From NCBI RefSeq assembly GCF_007993795.1, contig NZ_CP042476.1, forward strand, positions 2,852,001 to 2,916,000: DNA of 64,000 nt, in the 5' to 3' direction. Positions 50,829 to 58,863 of this stretch are shown here, one piece after another (positions within the stretch are counted from its first letter, which is position 1; each line of letters starts with the position of its first letter). This DNA is from Antarcticibacterium arcticum. GTDB lineage: Bacteria > Bacteroidota > Bacteroidia > Flavobacteriales > Flavobacteriaceae. A model generated the notes under the pieces. The model saw only the letters and a program-made list of their open reading frames with translations. It had not been told where the DNA came from and made no database searches. The position numbers and the translations under genes are program-made.

Positions 50829-52340
50829 ATGAAAACACACAATTTCAAGTTGATATTAATTGCATTTGCAGTAATATTCACAATGAATTCCTGTAGTGAG
50901 GACTTTCTTGAGGTGCCTGTAAAAGGTTCTAATTTGGAATCCAACTACTATAAAAATGAAACCGAAGCTTTTGCAGGACTTGTGGCTGTCTATGATGTAA
51001 TGCGCAAGTATGGCGGAGGTTTTGAAAACATGATCACTTTCCTGAATGCCGGGTCAGATGACTTTAGAGCAGGTGGTGGAAACGCCTCCGATGGGATAGG
51101 AATCCAAAGCTTTGACGATTTTAATATTACTCCCACTTCGATGCCTCAAAGTTACTGGAGCGATTTTTATCAGGGAATATTTAGAGCCAACTTTCTGCTT
51201 AGCAAGTTACCTGCCGTACCAATGGATGAGAATTTGAAATCCAGGTTTACAGCCGAGACTAAAGCTCTTCGTGCCTTGTACTATTTTGAGCTGGTAAGGC
51301 TTTTTGAAAATATTCCGTTGATCACAAGACCTTTGGAAAGCTCTGAGTTCAATAATGTTCCACAGGTTCCTCCAGCGGATGTTTATAACCAGATTGTTGC
51401 GGATCTTTTAGTGGCTATTGATGATCTTCCGCCTACAATTCCGGGAGACCAGGCGGGGCGTTTTAATAAAGGTGCAGCCCAGGCATTACTAGGAAAAGTT
51501 TATCTGCAATTGGGTTTAAATTCCGAAGCTGCAGCTCAACTTAGGGAAGTTAATGGAACTCCAGGAGAAACCAACCAGTATGGAAATAAACTTCTGGAGA
51601 ATTTTGGAGATCTGTGGGTTGTAGATAATAAATTTAATACAGAATCTATCCTGGAAGCTGCTCATACTAATGCCTCCAGTTCCCATTGGGGTAACTGGGG
51701 AAGCGGTGCAGATGAAGGAAACTCAGTGAACACCATGGTAGGTCCAAGATCCTACTCACAGTTGACCAATGAAGCACCAGACCTGCCTTCAGGTTGGAGT
51801 TTTAATCCTGTTGAACCTGAATTATATAACCTCTTAGAGAACGATCCGCGTTTTGACGCAACTATTCTTGATATGCAGGCTCTTGTTGCTGCAGGGGCTG
51901 CAGATTATCTTCCAGGATACGAGGATACAGGTTACTTCCTGAAAAAATTTCTTCCAACACAGGACGATGTGACAACCGGAACCGGGGAACCAATCCTGAA
52001 TTACAGACAAAACGTTTATGTAATTAGGTTAGCCGACACCTACCTTATGGAGGCAGAAGCTCTTGGAGGTACCGGAGCTAGAGCTCAGGCTTTGTTAGAT
52101 GCTGTAAGAGCAAGAGTTGGATTGCCCAGTATTCAGGTTTCACTTACTGCTATTTATGCAGAGCGCAGGCTGGAATTGGCAGGGGAAGGGCACAGGTTCT
52201 TTGATCTTGTAAGAACTGGTAGAGCCGCTCAGGCTCTAGGGGATGAAGGTTATCAGCCAACGGTGCATTATAGATTACCAATTCCTTACAGGGAAACTCA
52301 AAATACCATTATTGAACAGAATTCAGGTTATCAAGAATAA
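50829..52340 (+). CDS. susD: SusD/RagB family surface glycan-binding lipoprotein
   Basis: A 503-residue lipoprotein (lipobox MNSC, Cys22) with the SusD TPR-like N-terminal region (NYYKNETEAFAGLVAVYD) and the C-terminal RagB segment ending PIPYRETQNTIIEQNSGYQE. It covers the SusC pore from outside and captures oligosaccharide. It starts 11 bases after the SusC stop. Intact. Confidence 0.95.
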   Translation: MKTHNFKLILIAFAVIFTMNSCSEDFLEVPVKGSNLESNYYKNETEAFAGLVAVYDVMRKYGGGFENMITFLNAGSDDFRAGGGNASDGIGIQSFDDFNITPTSMPQSYWSDFYQGIFRANFLLSKLPAVPMDENLKSRFTAETKALRALYYFELVRLFENIPLITRPLESSEFNNVPQVPPADVYNQIVADLLVAIDDLPPTIPGDQAGRFNKGAAQALLGKVYLQLGLNSEAAAQLREVNGTPGETNQYGNKLLENFGDLWVVDNKFNTESILEAAHTNASSSHWGNWGSGADEGNSVNTMVGPRSYSQLTNEAPDLPSGWSFNPVEPELYNLLENDPRFDATILDMQALVAAGAADYLPGYEDTGYFLKKFLPTQDDVTTGTGEPILNYRQNVYVIRLADTYLMEAEALGGTGARAQALLDAVRARVGLPSIQVSLTAIYAERRLELAGEGHRFFDLVRTGRAAQALGDEGYQPTVHYRLPIPYRETQNTIIEQNSGYQE

Positions 52341-52351
52341 AAACAGCTATT

Positions 52352-53449
52352 ATGAAAAAACTTAGAATTATACCGGGTTTCCTATTTCTCCTTGCAGTTG
52401 CTGTGGGGTGTAGCGTGGAAGACGGCATTGATGGCGATACCTCTTTTGTAGAGACTGCCAATACAGAAAATCTGGACGTTATTTTTGATGTAACTAATGA
52501 TAATTCCGGGAATGTTACCATAACTCCAACAGCGGAAGGTGCAGTTACCTTCGTTGTTGAGTACGGCGATGGTACAGGTACAGATTCATCTGTAACTCTC
52601 AAACCGGGTGAAAAAACCACTCACTCATATGCTGAAGGAGATTATACAGTTAAGGTCACCGCAAAAAATATTGGAGGTGAGGCAACTACTGCAGAATTCC
52701 CTCTTTCTATTGTATACAGAGCGCCTGAGAATTTACAGGTTTCACTATCCGGAAATATGCAGGTTTCTGCATCAGCTGATTTTGCGGATTCCTTCCTTGT
52801 ATTTTACGGCGACGTTGAAAATGAGGTTGGCACCCCTCTTACCGTTGGGGAACAATTGCCGGCTCACACCTATCCTGCTACCGGAGCTCCTTTTACTTTA
52901 AGGGTTGTAGCCTTAAGCGGAGGAGAAGCTACTACTGAATGGACCAAGGTTTTATTTGGCTTCCCAATTGATTTTGAAATTGCCGAGGTAGCCTTCTTTG
53001 GTACTTTTGATGACTGGGGGCAACAGGCCTTTGAGGTGGTTGATAATCCTGATCCTTCAGGTATTAATACTAGTGCCCGAGTTGGGAAATATACTAATGG
53101 TCATGCTCCATGGAGTGGAACTTACAGTCCCTTAAACATCCCGATTAATTTTGAATATGGTAAAAAGATCAGGATTATGGTCTATAATCCAGATGCTGCC
53201 AATATTGGGAAAAATCTTAATGTTGAACTGGAATGGGCCGTTGGAGTAGATGGGGCAAATCCTTATGGAGCTGTTGTTAAAAGGCCGGTGACAACTTCCG
53301 GAGAGTGGGAGGAATTAATCTTTGATTTCAGCACAAATGAAGCAATTCCCCAAGATGCAAAATTTACTCAGCTGGTTCTCAGGTTCAACGATGTAGCCGA
53401 AGGAACACAGGAGATCATCTATATTGATAATATTACATTAACCAACTAG
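52352..53449 (+). CDS. Surface glycan-binding-like lipoprotein with PKD-type domains
   Basis: A 365-residue lipoprotein (Cys20 in AVGC). PKD/Ig-like units cover about 40-120 (VEYGDGTGTDSSVTLKPGEK, HSYAEGDYTVKVTAKN) and 125-200. A C-terminal jelly-roll-like domain (about 210-365, VAFFGTFDDWGQQAFEVV and ending YIDNITLTN) looks like a carbohydrate-binding module. Its place after SusD is that of the extra surface glycan-binding proteins of such loci. No catalytic residues seen. Confidence 0.8.
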   Translation: MKKLRIIPGFLFLLAVAVGCSVEDGIDGDTSFVETANTENLDVIFDVTNDNSGNVTITPTAEGAVTFVVEYGDGTGTDSSVTLKPGEKTTHSYAEGDYTVKVTAKNIGGEATTAEFPLSIVYRAPENLQVSLSGNMQVSASADFADSFLVFYGDVENEVGTPLTVGEQLPAHTYPATGAPFTLRVVALSGGEATTEWTKVLFGFPIDFEIAEVAFFGTFDDWGQQAFEVVDNPDPSGINTSARVGKYTNGHAPWSGTYSPLNIPINFEYGKKIRIMVYNPDAANIGKNLNVELEWAVGVDGANPYGAVVKRPVTTSGEWEELIFDFSTNEAIPQDAKFTQLVLRFNDVAEGTQEIIYIDNITLTN

Positions 53450-53452
53450 AAT

Positions 53453-54391
53453 ATGAAAACGAAAATAAAATACGTATTAAGTTCTTTGTTCGCGCTGCTA
53501 CTACTTTTAGCAGGGTGTTCCAAAGAGGAGTACAGCTTTGGTGATCTTGAAGCTCCCTCAAACGTAGCAATAAATACGGAAATTGTAGGACAAAGTGCAG
53601 ATAATCCCAACGGTGACGGCTCGGGATTGGTTCATATTTCTGTGGATGCCGATAACGCAATAGCATATAAGATTGATTTCGGCACTTCGCCCGGGGTTAA
53701 TCTTGTACCCTTTAATGGGGAGATTACCAGGCAATTTACCAAAACCGGAGATAATGATTACCGGCTTACAGTGGTTGTTTACGGGGCCGGTGGTGCTGCA
53801 ACAACAATTACCAAAGACATAAGGGTGAACAGTGTTTTCAATGCTGATCCTGAATTGGTAGCTAATCTAATAGGTGAAGGATCCAAGACATGGGTAGTAG
53901 ATAAATCTGTTCCGGGACATTTTGGAGTTGGACCGTGGGATGATGCCTCTACAGGACCTGAATGGTGGTCAGCCGGGGTAAATGAGAAAGTTGGTTCTGC
54001 CGATTGTTTTTATAGCACTACTTTTACTTTTAGTCAGACTGGAACTAATTATACTTTAACTGTAAATGCTCCACAGGGTGCGTTTACCAAGACTGGTTCA
54101 TTGGCAAATAATTTGCCTGGGATTCCTGCAGGAGGAGATGAAGGTTGTTACGTTGAATACACCGGAGGAAGTTCTTCCTTCTCTTTTATCCCATCAAGTA
54201 CGGGAATTCCAGCTTCTACACCTTCAACTAAAACAAGCATTGAGCTTGCAGGCTTTGAAACTTATATAGGTTATGGAGCAGTTCAAAAGGAATATGAGAT
54301 CCTTGTAATAACTGAAAATTATTTATACCTGAGGGTTAGAGGTACTGAGACAGGAAATGCCTGGTATTTAAAATTGGTCCCTGCAGAATAA
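53453..54391 (+). CDS. Second surface glycan-binding-like lipoprotein with PKD-type domain
   Basis: A 312-residue lipoprotein (lipobox LLAGC, Cys22). A PKD-like domain (about 35-125) contains NPNGDGSGLVHISVDADNA, strikingly like the NGDGSGKILVKFSAKNA segment of the GH16 enzyme encoded next, so the two probably share a glycan-binding or spacer module. The C-terminal domain (about 135-312, GSKTWVVDKSVPGHFGVGPW) is found in lipoproteins beside laminarinase genes. No catalytic motif. A hairpin at 54412-54434 follows the gene. Confidence 0.78.
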   Translation: MKTKIKYVLSSLFALLLLLAGCSKEEYSFGDLEAPSNVAINTEIVGQSADNPNGDGSGLVHISVDADNAIAYKIDFGTSPGVNLVPFNGEITRQFTKTGDNDYRLTVVVYGAGGAATTITKDIRVNSVFNADPELVANLIGEGSKTWVVDKSVPGHFGVGPWDDASTGPEWWSAGVNEKVGSADCFYSTTFTFSQTGTNYTLTVNAPQGAFTKTGSLANNLPGIPAGGDEGCYVEYTGGSSSFSFIPSSTGIPASTPSTKTSIELAGFETYIGYGAVQKEYEILVITENYLYLRVRGTETGNAWYLKLVPAE

Positions 54392-54411
54392 TTTTGAATT
54401 TGCATAAAAGT

Positions 54412-54440
54412 CCCGGAGCGGTAACAGCTCCGGGTTCTTT
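54412..54440 (+). terminator. Internal terminator or attenuator of the glucan locus
   Basis: CCCGGAGC / GCTCCGGG, 8-bp perfect stem with a 7-nt loop (54412-54419 and 54427-54434), followed by TTCTTT. It lies between the binding-protein genes and the first hydrolase gene. A partial stop here would give more SusC/D and binding protein than enzyme. Confidence 0.65.
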
Positions 54441-54472
54441 AGGGATCTCCGGAATCTTTTATCATTAAAAAT

Positions 54473-55555
54473 ATGAATTCTAAAAAGCTTTTTGAACAGC
54501 TAAGGCTATTCTATTGCCTTTTAATCACAGTGATTTTTCTTGGATGCAGCGGTTCTTCAACAGAGGATGAAGCGCCTGTGGGTCCATCAGGCCTTGAAGT
54601 GTCGGTTGAGATCCTGGGAGCTACTGCTGGTGATCCAAATGGAGATGGAAGCGGAAAGATCCTGGTCAAATTTTCTGCAAAGAATGCCACTTCCTATAAG
54701 GTCAACTTCGGAAACGGAGATACCCGGGAGACAACATCGAATAGCGTTACCTATAAATATGTTGGAAATGGTACCCATACCTATCAAATATTTGTTTCAG
54801 CCTATAAAGGCTCGGGTTTTGTGTCTGGAAGTGAATCTGTGACTATCTATGTAGCACCAGCATTGGTTTGGGCAGATGAGTTTAATGTAGACGGATCTCC
54901 AGATAATTCAAAATGGGGATTTGATACCGGTGCAGGAGGATGGGGAAATAATGAACCTCAGTTTTATACTTCCCGTTCAGAAAACGTACGCGTTGATAAC
55001 GGACTGTTAAGGATCACTGCTAAAAAAGAAAGCTATGAAGGTGCACCTTACACTTCCGCCAGAATCAATACACAGGGAAAATTCAGTTTTAAATATGGAA
55101 AAGTTGAGGTTAGAGCAAAGCTTCCTGAGGGTGGCGGAACCTGGCCTGCAATCTGGATGTTGGGTTCCAATTTTCAAACGGTAGGATGGCCGGCTTCCGG
55201 CGAGATCGATATAATGGAGCATAAGGGGAATGAACCGGGAAAAATCCATAGCGCTATCCACACCCCTTCAAGTTACGGGGCAACCACTAATTCTGGTTTC
55301 AGAACGGTAGCTAATGTAAGTAGTGAATTTCATGTTTACGCTGTTGAGTGGACTCCTCAAAAAATTGTCTTTTCGGTAGACGGCGTTGTACATTACACTT
55401 ACATGCCTTCCGTAAGGAACAACAGCACATGGCCTTTTGACGCACCGCAGTTCATAATACTTAACGTCGCAATGGGAGGGAATTTTGGAGGGAATATTGA
55501 TCCAAATTTTCTTTCAGGAACAATGGAAATTGATTATGTGAGGGTTTATCAATAA
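54473..55555 (+). CDS. GH16 endo-beta-1,3-glucanase (laminarinase) lipoprotein with PKD domain
   Basis: A 360-residue surface lipoprotein (Cys25 in FLGC). PKD domain at about 40-125, GH16 catalytic domain at about 130-360. The ExDxxE motif is E244-I-D246-I-M-E249 (SGEIDIMEHKG): nucleophile, helper and acid/base. WPAIWMLGSNF and GKVEVRAKLPEGGG match laminarinase-type GH16. The substrate is most likely laminarin-type beta-1,3-glucan, cut at the cell surface before SusC/D import. A second GH16 gene lies at the end of the window. Confidence 0.93.
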   Translation: MNSKKLFEQLRLFYCLLITVIFLGCSGSSTEDEAPVGPSGLEVSVEILGATAGDPNGDGSGKILVKFSAKNATSYKVNFGNGDTRETTSNSVTYKYVGNGTHTYQIFVSAYKGSGFVSGSESVTIYVAPALVWADEFNVDGSPDNSKWGFDTGAGGWGNNEPQFYTSRSENVRVDNGLLRITAKKESYEGAPYTSARINTQGKFSFKYGKVEVRAKLPEGGGTWPAIWMLGSNFQTVGWPASGEIDIMEHKGNEPGKIHSAIHTPSSYGATTNSGFRTVANVSSEFHVYAVEWTPQKIVFSVDGVVHYTYMPSVRNNSTWPFDAPQFIILNVAMGGNFGGNIDPNFLSGTMEIDYVRVYQ

Positions 55556-55606
55556 AATGATCCCTGTAATTTTTTTAAACCCGTGGTAAATAAAACCGTG
55601 AATAAA

Positions 55607-57046
55607 ATGAAAGCTTTAATAATAATGATCATGCTTGCCATGCTTAGCAGTACATGCAGTACAAATAATAATGAAGTGGAGGTCCCTGTTAAACCGGAGG
55701 TTCCAAAAGTTGAAAATGAGGTGGACTTTTATATTACAAAATCTAATGGATCACAGAAACTAAGAAAACAATCAGAGATACTGGCATTTGTAAGTTCTAA
55801 TAACCAATTTCCTACCATAAAAGTTAACCCGGCTGAATCTTTTCAAACAGTAGATGGCTTTGGATTCTCCCTTACCGGCGGAAGTGCAGAAGTTATAAAT
55901 CAACTTACAACTTCCACTAGAGAAGAACTTCTTCAGAAATTATTTGGGGCGGGTGAGAATTCCATTTCAATTAATTATTTAAGAATAAGTATTGGAGCTT
56001 CAGATCTTGATAGTTCAACTTTCTCTTACAATGATCTACCTGAAGGACAAACTGATGAGGACCTTTCAGAATTTAATCTGGAGCCGGACATGAAAGATTT
56101 GGTTCCCCTATTGAAGAAAATTTTGGAAATTAATCCTGACATTAAAATAATGGGCACTCCCTGGTCGCCACCGGTGTGGATGAAGGACAATAACAGCACC
56201 ATAGGAGGCAGTCTCTTGCCAAAATATTACGGGGTTTACGCAGACTACCTGGTAAAATATATCGCTGAAATGAAAAATCTTGGAATCAAGATAGATGCAA
56301 TAACACCTCAAAATGAACCTTTGCATCCCGGCAATAATCCAAGTATGTTGATGCTGGCTGCTCAACAAGCAGATTTTATAAGAGATTATCTGGGTCCTGC
56401 TTTTAAGACTGCAAATATCAATACGAAGATTATTATTTATGATCACAATGCCGATAAGCCTGAATATCCTCTTGCAGTTTTAAATGATGCAGGTGCACGG
56501 CAATATATTTCAGGTTCTGCCTTTCATTTATATGCGGGTGACATTAGGGCATTATCAGCAGTTCATGCTGCCTATCCTGATAAAGATATTTATTTCACTG
56601 AACAGTATACTGCTTCCAATGGAGAATTTGGAGGTGATCTTAAATGGCACCTTAGAAATGTCATAATAGGTTCAATGAGGAACTGGAGCAAGAATGCACT
56701 TGAATGGAACCTTGCAAATAACTCAACTTTTGGGCCGCATACTCCCGGGGGTTGCACCACCTGTAAGGGAGCGATAACGGTCAAAGGAAGTACATCTTAT
56801 GAAGAAAATGTTGGTTTTTACATCATTGGTCATGCAACTAAGTTCATTCCGGCAGGGTCAGTAAGATTAGGTAGTAATATCGCCGGAAACCTTCAGAATG
56901 TAGCCTTCAGAACCCCACAGGGTAAAAAAGTAATAATTGTCCTTAATGACGGCCAAAATTTTGAAATGTTCAATATCGAGTACAACGGGAAATGGTTCAC
57001 TACATCTTTAGATGCAGGTTCTGTGGGAACCTATGTTTGGGATTAA
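55607..57046 (+). CDS. GH30 family glycosidase lipoprotein (beta-1,6-glucanase type)
   Basis: I start at ATG 55607, which begins a lipoprotein signal (MKALIIMIMLAMLSSTC); an upstream in-frame GTG at 55583 gives 8 extra residues and is less likely. The 479-residue protein has a GH30 (beta/alpha)8 domain with the acid/base Glu237 in TPQNEPLH and the nucleophile Glu332 in YFTEQYTAS, plus the side beta-domain at both ends. GH30 members beside laminarinases usually act on beta-1,6-glucosidic links, which fits removal of laminarin branches. Exact specificity is inference. Confidence 0.88.
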   Translation: MKALIIMIMLAMLSSTCSTNNNEVEVPVKPEVPKVENEVDFYITKSNGSQKLRKQSEILAFVSSNNQFPTIKVNPAESFQTVDGFGFSLTGGSAEVINQLTTSTREELLQKLFGAGENSISINYLRISIGASDLDSSTFSYNDLPEGQTDEDLSEFNLEPDMKDLVPLLKKILEINPDIKIMGTPWSPPVWMKDNNSTIGGSLLPKYYGVYADYLVKYIAEMKNLGIKIDAITPQNEPLHPGNNPSMLMLAAQQADFIRDYLGPAFKTANINTKIIIYDHNADKPEYPLAVLNDAGARQYISGSAFHLYAGDIRALSAVHAAYPDKDIYFTEQYTASNGEFGGDLKWHLRNVIIGSMRNWSKNALEWNLANNSTFGPHTPGGCTTCKGAITVKGSTSYEENVGFYIIGHATKFIPAGSVRLGSNIAGNLQNVAFRTPQGKKVIIVLNDGQNFEMFNIEYNGKWFTTSLDAGSVGTYVWD

Positions 57047-57063
57047 ATTAAAAACCAGAAATT

Positions 57064-58811
57064 ATGAAAAGAACTATTATGTTCATTCTGCTCATTTTCT
57101 CATTGACGGGTTATTCCCAGGAGCCCGGTTCAGAACAGGGATTTCTGCGTGCAGAAGAAAAGAAGATTATTGATGCGACCGGCGAAAATGTAATTCTTAG
57201 AGGGATTGGTCTGGGAGGACATATGCTACAGGAAGGATATATGCTAAAGGTTCCTTTTTCAGGTCAGCAATACGTTTTTAAGCAACATATGCAGGAACTA
57301 ATAGGAAAGGAACGAACAGAGGAATTTTATAGCACCTGGCTTTCTAATTTCACTCAGAAGAAAGATATAGACAGTTTAAAAAGCTGGGGTTTTAATTCCA
57401 TAAGATTGCCAATGCATTATAACCTTTACACTCTTCCGGTAGAGGAGGAACCCGTGGCGGGAGAAAACACCTGGCTTGAAAGGGGTTTTGAGATGACAGA
57501 TCAAATGGTTGAATGGTGCAGGGATAATGGGATGTACCTAATTTTGGATATGCATGCAACGCCCGGGGGCAGGGACATGATGTAAATATTTCTGATCGTG
57601 ATCCGTCGAAACCTTCATTATGGGAAAGCGAAGAAAATCAGGAGAAACTGGTACAGCTCTGGAAAAAGCTGGCCCAGAGATATAAGGATGAGCCGGTAAT
57701 TGGAGCATATGACCTTATCAATGAACCTAACTGGAGTTTTGAAGAGGGGAAGAACCTGAATGGTATTGAAGACACCGAAAATAAACTTATTCGTGATCTT
57801 CAGGTAAGGATCACCCAAGCTATTCGTGAGGTTGACAATAATCATATTGTAATTATTGAAGGAAATGGGTGGGGAAACAATTATAATGGAATTCTACCCC
57901 CTTGGGATGACAACATGGTTTTGAGTTTCCACAAGTACTGGAGTTACAATGACCAGGCTTCAATACAGCAATTTCTTGATTTTCGTGAGCAATATAATAT
58001 TCCTATCTGGCTGGGGGAATCTGGAGAAAATTCAAATGCCTGGTTTGCAGATGCTATTGGGTTAATGGAGGATAATAACATTGGCTGGTGTTGGTGGCCT
58101 TTGAAAAAGCTGGGCTTTAATAATCCTGTAGAAATAAAAGTTAATCAGGGATACCAGGATATTTTAAATTACTGGACCGGAAAGGGTGAAAAACCATCTG
58201 AAGAAGATGCATATAAAGCTTTCATGCAACTCGCCGAAAACACAAAAATAGAAAATGGAATCATTCATTATGACGTAATAGACGCCATGATACGTCAGCC
58301 TCATTCTGAAGAGACCATTCCTTTTAAAGACATTACTATTGCAGAAAACACCGAAATATCTGCAGCCCATTATGATCTGGGAAACGAAGGGTATGCATAT
58401 AAAGACAGTGTGTCCGGAAATTACTGGGTGTCAACCGGAGGAGAAAGGGAAAGCTGGAATAACGGTCGTGTATTCCGTAATGACGGGGTTGATCTGTTCC
58501 AGGAAAACAATGAGGTTTATGTGGGTGATACCGAGGCAGGAGAGTGGCTTCAATATTCCTTTAAAGCTTCAGAAGCCGGAAGTTACAACCTTTCCTTCAG
58601 GATAGCTTCCTCGCAGGATGGAGGCAAAGCTGCTGCAAATGTCAATGGGGAAGTAGTAGGCGGACTGGATATTTTAAATACCGTAGGGGAATGGAAATGG
58701 CTGGAATTTGGCAATGTTGTACTTAAAAAAGGCGAAAATAAATTAAAATTCAGGATTATAAATGGAGGTTTTAACCTTCAGAATATCCGGTTTGAAAAAA
58801 CCAAATCATAA
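57064..58811 (+). pseudogene. GH5 glucanase with C-terminal CBM6-like module (one-base frameshift)
   Basis: The first frame (57064-57585) has a signal peptide and the start of a GH5 barrel, ending just after LDMHATPGG. The continuation, in another frame to 58811, contains the acid/base in YDLINEPNW (57723-57725), the nucleophile in IPIWLGESGEN (58017-58019) and a CBM6-like module (about the last 150 residues, VYVGDTEAGEWLQYSFKA). One extra G in the run at 57565-57569 restores ATPGGQGHDVN, the normal GH5 sequence. Everything else is conserved, so a sequencing deletion is more likely than loss. Probably a beta-glucanase acting on laminarin or its branches. Confidence 0.88.
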
Positions 58812-58828
58812 TATATTTTTTAAACTAC

Positions 58829-58844
58829 GATCCCGTAAGGGATC
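58829..58844 (+). other. Intergenic hairpin between the GH5 and GH3 genes
   Basis: GATCCC-GTAA-GGGATC: perfect 6-bp stem closed by a GNRA-type loop, no T-run. More likely an mRNA-stability or processing element than a terminator. Confidence 0.4.
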
Positions 58845-58863
58845 AACCCAAATAATTTTTAGA

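Noticed and set aside
58762..58863. Extended N-terminus of the first GH3 enzyme
   Set aside because: It would overlap the GH5 gene end and place the signal peptide internally; ATG 58864 fits better.
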